Below are positions 34,972 to 43,835 of a stretch of 64,000 nt of DNA, piece after piece. Both the position numbers and the translations under genes were made by a program. The notes under the pieces were generated by a model. That model searched no databases. It saw only the letters and a program-made list of their open reading frames with translations, and was not told the DNA's origin. The stretch spans positions 62,001 through 126,000 of the forward strand of contig NZ_WACG01000003.1 of assembly GCF_009193255.1 (NCBI RefSeq). The letters run 5' to 3'. Position 1 is the first letter of the stretch. Every line of letters begins with the position of its first letter. The DNA is from Arthrobacter koreensis (lineage in GTDB: Bacteria; Actinomycetota; Actinomycetes; Actinomycetales; Micrococcaceae).

Positions 34972-35589
34972 GTGCCAATAACAAATGAACGCATTGTCTG
35001 GATCGACTGTGAAATGACCGGGCTGGACATCAGCGCCGACGCCTTGATCGAGGTTGCTGTGCTGGTGACGGACTCCGAGCTGAATATCCTCGGCGACGGC
35101 GTCGACGTCGTCATCAAGCCGGAAGACTCCGCCCTGGAACAGATGGGCGACTTCGTCCGCCAGATGCACACCACTTCCAAGCTCCTGGATGAACTGCCCG
35201 GCGGCATGACCCTGGCGGAGGCCGAGGCCGAAGTCATTGAGTACATCACCAAGTGGGTACCCGAACCGAAGAAGGCCCAGCTGGCGGGCAACTCGGTGGG
35301 AACAGACCGGATGTTCCTGGCACGCGACATGCCGGAGGTCATCGACTACCTGCACTACCGCATCATCGATGTCTCCACCATCAAGGAACTTGCACGGCGC
35401 TGGTACCCGCGTGCCTACTTCCAGTCTCCTGCCAAGAACGGAGGCCACCGCGCCCTGGGGGATATCCAGGACTCCATTAACGAGCTGCGGTACTACCGTG
35501 AAGCGATCTTCGTTCCGGCGCCGGGACCGGACTCGGCTGCGTCGAAAAAGATCGCAGCCCAGGTCACCGAATCGGCTGCCGAAAGTTAG
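34972..35589 (+). CDS. orn: oligoribonuclease
   Basis: DEDD-family 3'-5' exoribonuclease of 205 residues that degrades di- to pentanucleotides to mononucleotides, including pGpG. Asp12 and Glu14 lie in WIDCEMTGLD. The later VGTDRMFLARDMPEVIDYLHYRIIDVSTIKEL and GGHRALGDIQDSINELRYYR (catalytic His and Asp) complete the active site. The GTG at 34972 starts at the conserved sequence. A longer frame runs upstream through the hypothetical gene but is not supported. tRNA-His follows. Confidence 0.95.
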   Translation: MPITNERIVWIDCEMTGLDISADALIEVAVLVTDSELNILGDGVDVVIKPEDSALEQMGDFVRQMHTTSKLLDELPGGMTLAEAEAEVIEYITKWVPEPKKAQLAGNSVGTDRMFLARDMPEVIDYLHYRIIDVSTIKELARRWYPRAYFQSPAKNGGHRALGDIQDSINELRYYREAIFVPAPGPDSAASKKIAAQVTESAAES

Positions 35590-35731
35590 CTGCATCACTT
35601 TTGGGCCGCTGCGGCGCACTTGTGTCAAAAGCACCCAAAAAACCGTGTAAGCTTGTATCCGCTGCCTCAGATAAATGAGTTTGCAAAGACCACTCGCCTG
35701 GACTTTGGAAATGAATAATCTGAGTGCACAT

Positions 35732-35805
35732 GGTGGGTATAGCTCAGTTGGCAGAGCGCCTGGTTGTGGTCCAGGAGGTCGCGGGTTCAACCCCCGTTAC
35801 TCACC
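35732..35805 (+). tRNA. tRNA-His (anticodon GTG)
   Basis: Acceptor stem GTGGGTA/TACTCAC preceded by the extra G-1 (35732) opposite C73 (35805), the hallmark of tRNA-His. The anticodon loop is TTGTGGT in a CCTGG/CCAGG stem. T-loop GGTTCAACCC. Confidence 0.97.
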
Positions 35806-35831
35806 CGGAAGAGGCTGGTTTCCAGCTTCAC

Positions 35832-35865
35832 AAAGACCGCCTCGGATTTTTCCGGGGCGGTCTTT
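35832..35865 (+). terminator. terminator after tRNA-His
   Basis: AAAGACCGCC ... GGCGGTCTTTT hairpin ending in a T-run, 27 bases after the tRNA. Confidence 0.85.
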
Positions 35866-35925
35866 TACGTATCCCCCCAGCTGACTCGACGCGCACGGGC
35901 AGGACAGAACTTAGGAGGCGCCGCG

Positions 35926-37113
35926 TTGGAACGCACGCTTTTCGATGAGGACCACGGGCTTTTCCGTGAACTCGCCCGCGAATTCAACCAGCGGGAAGTG
36001 GCTCCGGGGTATTCCGGCTGGGAAACAGACCACCGGATGCCGCGGCGGCTGTGGAAGTCCGCCGGCGAGCAGGGCCTGCTGGGCCTTGCCGTGCCGGAGG
36101 AGTTCGGTGGAGCAGGCATGCCTGACTACCGTTACCGCGTGGTCATGGATGAGGAGTTCGCGCGCGCCAACCACCTCGCCGTCGGGCTGGCCTTCCACCT
36201 GCACGACGACATGGTGCTCCCCCATCTCCTGGCTTACGGTTCGGAGGACCTCAAGGAGCGCTGGCTCCCCCAAATGGTCAGCGGAGACATCGTGACGTCC
36301 GTGGCGTGGACTGAGCCCGGCGCGGGAAGCGATCTCCGGGGCATCCGCACCAAAGCCGTCCGCAACGCAGACGGCGACTGGCTCCTCAACGGCCAGAAAA
36401 CCTTCATCGGCAACGGAATCACCGGTGACGCGGCCCTCGTCCTGGCACGGACCGACGGCGGTACCGGCCGCGGAGGGGCACGCTCCTTCAGCATGTTCAT
36501 GGTGGAGAAGACCTCCGGCTATTCAACCGGCCGCCAGCTCGACAAGATGGGCCTCAAAGCCTCGGACACTGCCGAACTGTTTTTCGATGACGTTGTAATC
36601 CCCGCCGGCAACCTGGTGGGCGAGGAGGGGCGCGGACTTGAATATGCCGCCGGACAGCTCCCCCAGGGCCGGTTGGCCATCGCCGTCGCGTCCTCCGCCG
36701 TGGCGCGGAGCGTCTACGACGCCACCGCCTTGTACACGGCGGAGCGGGGGGCCTTCGGCGCCAGGATCAGTGACTTCCAGAACACGCGCTTTGAACTGGC
36801 GGACATCCTGACCGAAGTGGAAGTCACCGAAGCGTATGTGGACTCGGCCGTGCGGGCATTCAACCACGGCACCCTGGATGCAGTCTCGGCAGCCAAGGCC
36901 AAGCTCTGGGCATCTGAACGGGCCAAATCCGTGACCGACCGCTGCCTCCAGCTGCACGGCGGCTACGGTTACATCATGGAATACCCGGTGGCGCAGGCCT
37001 TCCTGGCTGCCCGTTTACTCACGATCTTCGGCGGAACCTCCGAAATCATGCGTGAAGTTATTGGCCGCAGCATCACTCCCCCTTTGCCCCAGCACGGAAA
37101 GCAGAACCCATGA
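35926..37113 (+). CDS. acyl-CoA dehydrogenase
   Basis: FAD enzyme of 395 residues. Recognisable parts are the N-terminal helical domain, the flavin/substrate-binding motif [23 protein letters not shown] (near residue 125), [10 protein letters not shown], and the C-terminal [44 protein letters not shown] took TTG at 35926 because AGGAGG lies 7 bases upstream. The ORF upstream overlaps tRNA-His. The stop overlaps the start of def by four bases, so the two are coupled. It probably takes part in fatty-acid or branched-chain acyl-CoA oxidation. Confidence 0.92.
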   Translation: MERTLFDEDHGLFRELAREFNQREVAPGYSGWETDHRMPRRLWKSAGEQGLLGLAVPEEFGGAGMPDYRYRVVMDEEFARANHLAVGLAFHLHDDMVLPHLLAYGSEDLKERWLPQMVSGDIVTSVAWTEPGAGSDLRGIRTKAVRNADGDWLLNGQKTFIGNGITGDAALVLARTDGGTGRGGARSFSMFMVEKTSGYSTGRQLDKMGLKASDTAELFFDDVVIPAGNLVGEEGRGLEYAAGQLPQGRLAIAVASSAVARSVYDATALYTAERGAFGARISDFQNTRFELADILTEVEVTEAYVDSAVRAFNHGTLDAVSAAKAKLWASERAKSVTDRCLQLHGGYGYIMEYPVAQAFLAARLLTIFGGTSEIMREVIGRSITPPLPQHGKQNP

Positions 37114-37682
37114 CCGTCCGCCCTATCACCATCTACGGGGAACCCGTCCTCCACCGCCGGGCAGCGGAGGTGACGGAGTTTGACGATGCACTGCGCACGC
37201 TCGTTGCCGACATGTACGAAACGATGGACGTCGCCAACGGCGTGGGCCTCGCTGCACCCCAGGTGGGTGTGGGCCTGCGGATCTTCACCTTTGACTACCC
37301 TAACGACGACGACGCTCCGGACCGCGGCGTCGTGGTCAATCCGGTGCTGACAACGTCCAAGGTGCCCGGCTCCGCGCCGGACCCTGACGACGACACCGAA
37401 GGCTGCCTGTCCGTGCCGGGTGAGAACTTTCCGCTGACCCGTGCGGACTGGGCCAGGGTCACCGGCTTCGATGAGACGGGATCGCCCGTTCAGTTCGAGG
37501 CCACCGGATGGTTTGCGCGCGTCCTGCAGCATGAATATGACCATTTGGACGGCAAGCTCTACGTTGACCGGCTGAACGAACGCTGGGGACGCAAGGCCCG
37601 CAAGGTCCTGAAGAACAACGGCTGGAACGTCCCGGGACTCACCTGGATGCCAGGCGTCGATCCGGATCCGTTCGGCCACTAG
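37110..37682 (+). CDS. def: peptide deformylase
   Basis: Metalloenzyme of 190 residues that removes the formyl group from nascent N-terminal Met. All three motifs are present: [10 protein letters not shown] (about 46-55), EGCLSVPG with the metal-binding Cys, and QHEYDHLDG with two His ligands. The insert [11 protein letters not shown] before motif 2 is acidic. The start overlaps the acyl-CoA dehydrogenase stop (ATGA), an unusual partner for def. No fmt is nearby. A strong bidirectional terminator follows. Confidence 0.95.
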   Translation: MTVRPITIYGEPVLHRRAAEVTEFDDALRTLVADMYETMDVANGVGLAAPQVGVGLRIFTFDYPNDDDAPDRGVVVNPVLTTSKVPGSAPDPDDDTEGCLSVPGENFPLTRADWARVTGFDETGSPVQFEATGWFARVLQHEYDHLDGKLYVDRLNERWGRKARKVLKNNGWNVPGLTWMPGVDPDPFGH

Positions 37683-37701
37683 TTACGCCGCCGACATACA
37701 G

Positions 37702-37756
37702 CCTGCACAGCAAAACGCCCCGCCGGCAGAACCGGCGGGGCGTTTTGCTGTGCAGG
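37702..37756. terminator. long bidirectional terminator between def and the GAPDH gene
   Basis: Perfect 25-bp arms beginning CCTGCACAGCAAAACGCCCC with CAGAA loop; the inner A- and T-runs serve both directions. Confidence 0.92.
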
Positions 37757-37763
37757 AACTCCG

Positions 37764-39230
37764 CTACACGCTAGCGACGAGTTCTTCGGCCCGCGGGAAC
37801 GCCGGCGGGTTCACGTGCGCCATCTCTTCGAGCACGCGGATCACCTGGCAGCTGTAGCCGTACTCGTTGTCATACCAGACGTAGAGGATGGCGTTCTTGC
37901 CGTTGGAGATCGTGGCCAGCCCATCCACGATCCCGGCGCGCTTGGAGCCTACGAAGTCGGTCGAAACAACCTCAGGGGAATCGATGTAGTCGATCTGCTT
38001 GTGCAGCTCCGAGTTCAGCGAGGTCTCCCGGAGGAAGGTGTTCAGTTCTTCCTTGGTGGTCCCGGTTTCGAGGTTCACGTTCAGGATGGCCATGGATACG
38101 TCCGGGGTGGGGACACGGATGGCGTTGCCGCTGAGCTTGCCGGCGAGTTCCGGAAGGGCCTTGGCCACGGCCTTGGCGGCACCGGTCTCCGTGATGACCA
38201 TGTTCAGCGCGGCAGAGCGTCCGCGGCGGTCGCCCTTGTGGAAGTTGTCGATGAGGTTCTGGTCATTGGTGAAGGAGTGGACTGTCTCCACATGGCCGTT
38301 GACGATCCCGAACTTGTCGTTGAGCACCTTCAGCACGGGAGTGATGGCGTTGGTGGTGCAGGACGCTGCGGAGAGGATCTTGTCTTCGTCGGTAATGGAC
38401 TGGTGGTTGATGCCGTGGACAATGTTCTTCAGGTCGCCCTTGCCCGGTGCGGTCAGGAGTACCCGGGAAACGCCCTTGGCGCTCAGGTGCTGGGCCAGTC
38501 CGTCCGCGTCGCGCCAGCGGCCGGTGTTGTCCACCACGATCGCGTCCTTGATGCCGTACTCCGTGTAGTCGACCGCAGCCGGGTCGTTGGAATAGATGAC
38601 CTGGATCAGGGTTCCGTTGGCGAGGATGGTGTTCGTTTCCTCATCGACGGTGATGGTGCCGGGGAAGGCGCCGTGCACCGAGTCGCGGCGCAGCAGGCTG
38701 GCGCGCTTGACCAGGTCATTTTCGGCACCCTTGCGCACCACGATCGCCCGGAGGCGCAGCCCATGCCCGCCGCCTTCGTGGTCGATCAGGATCCGCGCCA
38801 GCAGGCGGCCGATCCGGCCAAAGCCATAAAGGACTACATCGGTGCTGGTCCGCTCGTCCGCGCCATGCTTGCCGGCAACCTCCGAGAGTTCGTCCCGCAG
38901 GAAGTCCACGAGCGGCGCACCGTTGCCTTCGCGCTGGTACTTGGCGTTCATCCGGGCCAGGTCCACTGACGCCGCTCCGAGCTCAAGTTCGGTGAGGGCC
39001 TTCAGGATCGGCAGGGTTTCGGAAACCGGCAGCTCGACGTCGTCAATCTGGCGGGCGAACCGGTGCGCCTTCAGAATGTCGATGACTGAGCGGTTGACCA
39101 GCGGACGGCCGTGAACCGAGGTAACAACGCTGTTCTCCCGGTAGAGCCGGCCAATGAGCGGGATCATGGCTTCTGCCATAGCCTCCCTGTCCATCCACGC
39201 ATCCAGGCAGGTATCGGACTTCTGGCTCAC
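37764..39230 (-). CDS. glyceraldehyde-3-phosphate dehydrogenase, long form
   Basis: Protein of 488 residues, about 150 longer at the N-terminus than classical GAPDH. The extension (MSQKSDTCLDAWMDREAMAEAMIPLIGRLYRENSV) is helical. The Rossmann start VVLYGFGRIGRLLARI follows at about residue 131, and the catalytic Cys is in SAASCTTNAITP. The conserved WYDNEYGYSCQV closes the catalytic domain. Such long GAPDHs occur in actinobacteria alongside the normal glycolytic enzyme; a gluconeogenic or alternative role is inferred. The dyad at 39360-39373 lies about 130 bases upstream. Confidence 0.9.
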   Translation of the reverse strand: MSQKSDTCLDAWMDREAMAEAMIPLIGRLYRENSVVTSVHGRPLVNRSVIDILKAHRFARQIDDVELPVSETLPILKALTELELGAASVDLARMNAKYQREGNGAPLVDFLRDELSEVAGKHGADERTSTDVVLYGFGRIGRLLARILIDHEGGGHGLRLRAIVVRKGAENDLVKRASLLRRDSVHGAFPGTITVDEETNTILANGTLIQVIYSNDPAAVDYTEYGIKDAIVVDNTGRWRDADGLAQHLSAKGVSRVLLTAPGKGDLKNIVHGINHQSITDEDKILSAASCTTNAITPVLKVLNDKFGIVNGHVETVHSFTNDQNLIDNFHKGDRRGRSAALNMVITETGAAKAVAKALPELAGKLSGNAIRVPTPDVSMAILNVNLETGTTKEELNTFLRETSLNSELHKQIDYIDSPEVVSTDFVGSKRAGIVDGLATISNGKNAILYVWYDNEYGYSCQVIRVLEEMAHVNPPAFPRAEELVASV

Positions 39231-39359
39231 AGATCTTCACATCCTTTGTCTCAGCCGGCACTGCTTTGTGACCGGTTGGTAAGTCCTCCGGCGCCGGTGC
39301 CGGAGCAAGCCCGCTTGGGCCGTGTCTTGATGCTCCGCGGCGCTGGACACGGCCGCGAA

Positions 39360-39373
39360 ACACTTACAAGTGT
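39360..39373. promoter_or_regulatory. inverted repeat upstream of the long-form GAPDH gene
   Basis: ACACTT-AC-AAGTGT, perfect 6-bp arms, about 130 bases before the GAPDH start. On the minus strand it overlaps a TACACT -10-like element, so a bound regulator could block that promoter. The regulator is unknown. Confidence 0.4.
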
Positions 39374-39417
39374 ATTAGGCCACAGACCAACCTCAGGACG
39401 GGGATGGGAGATGTTCA

Positions 39418-40749
39418 TCACAGCGTGGACTGCTCCTGGGCCGGCCTCCCGGGCTGCGCTGCGTCTGCAGGAGCCGGTTCGAGGTCCTCGAGGTGCCGGA
39501 CGCCCCTCAGCGGTCCTCGCGAGGCAATAAACGGCGCCAGCACCGCGATGAGGATCCCGACGACGATACCGCCGCGCACTCCGATGGTGGTGGCAAGCAC
39601 CCCGGCCAGGAGCGAAGCCACCGCCAGCATCCCCCAGCTCACCATCCTGGTGGCGGATCCCAGGCGCCCCATCATGTCCGGGGGACAAACCCGCTGCCGG
39701 AAACTTGTTGAAACCACAATGTTCATGGAGATGGCCAGCCCCGTCAGGAACATGCCGAAGAAGCCGGGCAGCATCCCCCAGCCGGGAGTCATCAGCAGCA
39801 GTGCGGCATATCCGGCTGCTGCCGGGAACATCGAGTACCGCCACACCACTCCCGAACCGAAGCGGTCGGCGAGCCGCTTCACGGTGAGTCCGCCCAGGGT
39901 GCCGCCCACCGCCGTCGCCGCCATCAGGAATCCGAGCCATGTTCCGTTCTCCCCCAGTGTGCGCACCACCAGCAGGACGATCAGGGACACAACAATGTTT
40001 CCCCCGAGGTTCCACAGCGCCGCCACGAGCAGCAGCACCCGCAGCGGAGTGGTACTGAGCGAGTAGCTCAAGCCGGATTTCATCTCCCGCCAGATGTGGC
40101 GCTTCTCGGAAGCGTCCGGGACGGCCTCTTCCACCTTGAGTCCAAGGATGGCAATGAAAGAGGCAACAGATGCGCCCAGCTGCACGAGGAGGGAATTCGA
40201 CGCCCCCACGGCCTGGGTCATCCAGCCTCCCAGCCCGCGTCCGACGGCGTCGGCGGACGCACCCGAGCCGGTCATCAGCCCGTTGCCCTCAATAAGCTCA
40301 TCCTTCGTGACCGCCCGCGGAATCAGGGCTGCTTCGGCGAGCGTGAAGTACACGGCCGCAAGTCCCGCCAGGAACGAAACGATGAACAGCTGCGCCGTGG
40401 TGAGCACGCCCATCCAATAGGCGATGGGAAGCGTTGCGAGCAGGACAATGCGGGCCACGAGCGAGAGCAGGATGACGGGACGGCGCCGGCGGCGGTCCAC
40501 CACAACGCCAACCGGCAGGCCGAACAGGAGCCAGGGCAGGAACACCATCCCGGAGAGCGCCGCAACGGCGAAGTCGCTGGCCCCGAGTTCCACCGCCGCG
40601 ATGACGGGCAGGACCACAGCGGTCACCGAGCCGCCCAGGATACCCATGGTGGAGGAAACCCAGAGTGCCCGGAAATTGGCGTTGCGCACCACGAGGTGCC
40701 GGCCGGGCGCGGGATGCGTGATCATCGACACAGAATAGCCGAGGTTCAT
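39418..40749 (-). CDS. MFS transporter
   Basis: Membrane protein of up to 443 residues with about 12 helices. The GVVVDRRRRRPVIL loop between helices 2 and 3 is the MFS signature of the drug/enterobactin exporter-like branch (MFS_3 type), and the later KRLADRFGSGVVWRY loop repeats it in the second half. Export of a drug-like compound is plausible but the substrate is unknown. Start is uncertain: ATG at 40749 or ATG at 40725 (MITHPAPGRH), neither with a clear ribosome binding site. Confidence 0.85.
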   Translation of the reverse strand: MNLGYSVSMITHPAPGRHLVVRNANFRALWVSSTMGILGGSVTAVVLPVIAAVELGASDFAVAALSGMVFLPWLLFGLPVGVVVDRRRRRPVILLSLVARIVLLATLPIAYWMGVLTTAQLFIVSFLAGLAAVYFTLAEAALIPRAVTKDELIEGNGLMTGSGASADAVGRGLGGWMTQAVGASNSLLVQLGASVASFIAILGLKVEEAVPDASEKRHIWREMKSGLSYSLSTTPLRVLLLVAALWNLGGNIVVSLIVLLVVRTLGENGTWLGFLMAATAVGGTLGGLTVKRLADRFGSGVVWRYSMFPAAAGYAALLLMTPGWGMLPGFFGMFLTGLAISMNIVVSTSFRQRVCPPDMMGRLGSATRMVSWGMLAVASLLAGVLATTIGVRGGIVVGILIAVLAPFIASRGPLRGVRHLEDLEPAPADAAQPGRPAQEQSTL

Positions 40750-40854
40750 GCAGGTGCATGACGCGCCCTACCGGTAGAAATAAGTCAGCCGAAATTCCCC
40801 TGGAACGCCTCAAGCTGCTTGTACGCGCAACAAGGGGTGTACATAATGCGCGGT

Positions 40855-41252
40855 GGGCGGGACGGGCTGGCCGATAAGCCGGGTTTTGTACCTGCGTACC
40901 GTTACCGGCGGTGCAGGCGGCAATCATCCATCTCCGGAAACCGTTACCGGTTTCCTCCAGCGGCCTACCCGGATGCTCGGGCGGGCAGCCCTCAAACGCA
41001 CCCTGTATGGCCTTGCTCCGAGTGGGGTTTACCTAGCTGCCCCGGTCACCCGGGGCACTGGTGGTCTCTTACACCACCGTTTCACCCTTACCCGCGGATA
41101 AACGCGGGCGGTCTGTTTTCTGTGGCACTGGCCTGCGGGTTTCCCCGAGTGGGCGTTACCCACCACCCTGCCCTGCGGAGCCCGGACTTTCCTCGGCAGG
41201 TCCGGTCCAAAGACCGTCCTGACGCGATTGCCTGGCCAACCCGTCCCGCGGT
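40855..41252 (-). ncRNA. rnpB: RNase P RNA (type A)
   Basis: Minus-strand RNA of about 400 nt. P1 is formed by 41249-41234 and 40872-40857. The universally conserved 5' block GAGGAAAGTCCGGGCTCC-type sequence lies near 41200-41180, GGGTAAGGGTGAAACGGTGG follows in the P8/P9 region, and the 3' block with AGATGGATGATTGCC and CAGAACCCGGCTTA-like sequence (here ACAAAACCCGGCTTATCGG) is near the 3' end. It is the catalytic subunit that matures tRNA 5' ends. Ends are approximate. Confidence 0.93.
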
Positions 41253-41287
41253 CAATGCTACCTGCCGCAGGACCTTACGATTAATCA

Positions 41288-42058
41288 GTGCTGATCCTCC
41301 TGCCCCCTTCCGAAGGCAAGACCCGCCCGCCGGCGGGTCCGACCCTGAACACTGACTCCCTGCACTTTCCGGAGCTGGCCGCGGCCCGTAAGGAAGTCCT
41401 CGCCGCCCTCATGGAGGCCAGTGCCGCCCCGGACGCGCATGCAGTACTGGGCGTCGGCGCTTCCCTCGCTGAGGAAGTGCGCCGCAACACTGTCCTGGAG
41501 AGCGAACCCTGCGCACCGGCGCACCGAATCTACTCCGGAGTGCTCTACGACGCCCTGGGCTACACGACCCTCACCCCTGCCCAGCAGGACTCTGCCGAGA
41601 AAGCCGTCGTTGTCATTTCTGCGCTGTGGGGCGCCATCGGTTTTGGCGACGCCATCCCGGCTTACCGGCTCTCCATGGGCACGAGCCTTCCGGGCTGCGG
41701 ACGGCTGGCTGCCTTTTGGAAGGCCGCGCTGGCGGACCCGCTGGGGCGACATGCCGAAGGCCGGCTGGTAGTGGACTGCCGTTCCAGCACGTATGCCGCT
41801 GCGTGGCAGCCACCGCAGCAGGACACCGCAGCCGTTAACGTCTTCCAGATCCGGAATGGTGAACGCAAGGTGGTGTCCCACTTTGCCAAGCACACCCGTG
41901 GAGAACTGGCGCGGCACCTGCTCACCCGTTCAGGGACTGCCCCGTCGTCCGCTGAGGAACTCCGTGACGCCGCTGCGGAGAAGTGGGAGGCGGAACTGGT
42001 ACCGCCCGCGGGCCGCAAGCCCTACCAGCTCAACCTGATCCTTCCGGAAGACCACTAG
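41288..42058 (+). CDS. yaaA: YaaA family protein (peroxide stress, UPF0246)
   Basis: Protein of 256 residues. It begins MLILLPPSEGKTRPP, the defining start of the YaaA family, with later RIYSGVLYDALG, ALWGAIGFGDAIPAYRLSMG and VSHFAKHTRGELARHLL. E. coli YaaA lowers free iron under peroxide stress and binds DNA; carrying that role over is inference. Start GTG at 41288. It is divergent from rnpB, whose 5' end is about 35 bases away. The 3' end overlaps the convergent RNase H-VOC gene by four bases. Confidence 0.9.
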   Translation: MLILLPPSEGKTRPPAGPTLNTDSLHFPELAAARKEVLAALMEASAAPDAHAVLGVGASLAEEVRRNTVLESEPCAPAHRIYSGVLYDALGYTTLTPAQQDSAEKAVVVISALWGAIGFGDAIPAYRLSMGTSLPGCGRLAAFWKAALADPLGRHAEGRLVVDCRSSTYAAAWQPPQQDTAAVNVFQIRNGERKVVSHFAKHTRGELARHLLTRSGTAPSSAEELRDAAAEKWEAELVPPAGRKPYQLNLILPEDH

Positions 42059-43017
42059 GGCCGGTCGGCCACCAGTTCGACTTCGAACCCGTCCCCGTTT
42101 TCAAGGTAGGCAGCGTAGTGACCCGGTCCCCCGGCGTGCGGGTGCCGGTCCTGGAACATCAGTGTCCAGCCATGGCTGGCAGCACGGCGGACCAGCAGAT
42201 CAACTTCCGCGGCCGTTCCGGCACCGAAGGCCAGGTGGTTCAGGCCCGGACGGCGGCGCTCGTGTTCGCCGGGAACGACGTCGGGTCCCGCCTCGATGAC
42301 GATATGTCCTCCGGTTCCCGTCCAGCTGGCGCCGGTTTTCCAGGAGTCCGTACGCACGAATCCGAGTCGTTCAAGCAGCCAGCCGATGCTGGTTTCGGCT
42401 CGGGGAAAGTCCCGCACCCAGATCTCCACGTGGTGCAGGCGTCCGGTCGGTACGGGCTCCGGCGCTGCCAGCGCCGACGACGCGTCGTCCGCACCGGTTC
42501 CAGTTCCGGAACCGGTGTCCGCGGCGCCGGGAAGCTGCCGCCCCTTCCACGGGACACCGGCGATCCCTGCGTCCATGGCTTCGTTTGACAGCCGGTCCGC
42601 GTCCTTATTAATTTCCCGCGGTATCCACTGGTACTTCACACGGCGCGGGTCGACGACGGAGCGGGCTTTGCGGGCCAGTCGCTGCATGTCTTCGTGCTTG
42701 ATCTTCCAGCGGCCGCTCATCTGCTCAACCACCAGCTTGGAGTCCATCTTGGCCAGGATCCAGGCGTCCGGGTCGATCTCATGTGCCAGTTCGAGGGCAG
42801 CGATTAATCCTGAATACTCGGCAACGTTGTTAGACGCAATGCCCAGGTACTCTGCTTTTTCCACCAGGATCTGGTTCGTTTCGGGATCACGCACCAGGGC
42901 ACCGTAGCCGGCATGGCCGGGATTCCCGCGGGAGCCGCCGTCGGCCTCTACGATAAGGGTCCGCCGGGCACCCGCCGGTGCGGACACTGGCGTGTCCGAA
43001 GGGTCAAACAGGGTCAC
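42055..43017 (-). CDS. RNase HI-like domain fused to a VOC (glyoxalase-like) domain
   Basis: Two-domain protein of 320 residues. Residues 20-155 are an RNase HI fold with the DEDD set visible: EADGGSRGNPG, NNVAEYSGLI, KMDSKLVVEQM and NKDADRLSNEAMD. A low-complexity Gly/Thr/Asp/Ala linker (about 165-190) joins a C-terminal VOC domain: LHHVEIWVRDFPRAETSIGWLLERLGF ... GLNHLAFGAGTAAEVD ... YAAYLENGDGFEVELV. In many actinobacteria the same type of RNase H is fused to an acid phosphatase instead. The link to glyoxalase chemistry is unexplained. It lies 3 bases after the zinc-ribbon-like gene, same strand. Confidence 0.88.
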   Translation of the reverse strand: MTLFDPSDTPVSAPAGARRTLIVEADGGSRGNPGHAGYGALVRDPETNQILVEKAEYLGIASNNVAEYSGLIAALELAHEIDPDAWILAKMDSKLVVEQMSGRWKIKHEDMQRLARKARSVVDPRRVKYQWIPREINKDADRLSNEAMDAGIAGVPWKGRQLPGAADTGSGTGTGADDASSALAAPEPVPTGRLHHVEIWVRDFPRAETSIGWLLERLGFVRTDSWKTGASWTGTGGHIVIEAGPDVVPGEHERRRPGLNHLAFGAGTAAEVDLLVRRAASHGWTLMFQDRHPHAGGPGHYAAYLENGDGFEVELVADRP

Positions 43018-43020
43018 CGC

Positions 43021-43761
43021 TTAGCTGCCCCACTCCGATGAACGGACCAGAATGCACCCGGAGTCCGGGCAGAAGACGATGTCGTCTTCGGCTGCCCTGC
43101 GGATATCCGCAAGGTCGCCGGGGCTCAGCTGCATGCCGGAGCCTTCGGAGGTGCCGTGGAACAGCCGGGCTGCGCCGATTCCGTGGCGGGCCAGGGTCCG
43201 TTCGTAGACGGCGAGCAGATCCGGGGCGAAGCGCCCCGCCAGCTCGGTGCGCTGGCGCTGGGTTTCTGCACGCTCGGCTTCGATTTCCGCCAGCTCGGCG
43301 TCGCGCTTTGCTTCCAGGTCCGCAAGCTCAGCCTCGGCGGACACGGCCTCGGCGCGCCGCTCCGCTTCGGTCCCCCGGACAGCTTCGAGCCGCTCCATGA
43401 CTTCGAGTTCGGTGTCTTCCAGGTCCGACCGGCGGCGGCTGAGCGACTCGATCTCACTCTGCAGGGCGGTCAGTTCCTTTGAACCGCCGGATCCGCTGTC
43501 CAGGTGCTTCTGGTCCCGCTCCAGGCGGGCGGTTACGGAGGCAACGTCCGCTTCGGCGCGGGCAAGCTCACGCTCAATATCGGCGCTCTGGGTCGCGGCT
43601 GTACCGAGAGCGGAACGCGCGGCGGCGGCCTTGGCGGCAAGGGCCTTGAGGTCGGGGTTTTCGCGGACGCTGCGGGCCCGCGAATCCAGCTGCCTCATCT
43701 TGGAATCCAACGCCTGCAGGTCGAGCAGCCGAAGCTGTTCGGCCGGTGATGCTTTTGCCAC
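43021..43761 (-). CDS. coiled-coil protein of the C4 zinc-ribbon (DUF164/CdsZ-like) family, zinc site degenerate
   Basis: Protein of 246 residues. About 170 residues form a long charged coiled coil (SADIERELARAEADVASVTARLERDQKHL ... LEDTELEVMERLEAVRGTEAERRAE). The C-terminal part should hold two CxxC pairs. Here the first pair is absent (LFHGTSEGSGMQLSPGDL) and only CPDSGC remains, so zinc binding is doubtful. Start GTG at 43761 has GGAGG six bases upstream. It is between the NIF3-like gene and the RNase H fusion, an arrangement common in actinobacteria. Confidence 0.82.
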   Translation of the reverse strand: MAKASPAEQLRLLDLQALDSKMRQLDSRARSVRENPDLKALAAKAAAARSALGTAATQSADIERELARAEADVASVTARLERDQKHLDSGSGGSKELTALQSEIESLSRRRSDLEDTELEVMERLEAVRGTEAERRAEAVSAEAELADLEAKRDAELAEIEAERAETQRQRTELAGRFAPDLLAVYERTLARHGIGAARLFHGTSEGSGMQLSPGDLADIRRAAEDDIVFCPDSGCILVRSSEWGS

Positions 43762-43835
43762 CAAATACCTCCACATATTCCGCTTGCCTGACTGGTGCGG
43801 CTTTCCTAGCCTATGCCACTGGCAGGCGTGATTGC

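Noticed and set aside
34648-35790. 380-residue minus-strand reading frame
   Set aside because: Antisense to orn and overlapping tRNA-His.
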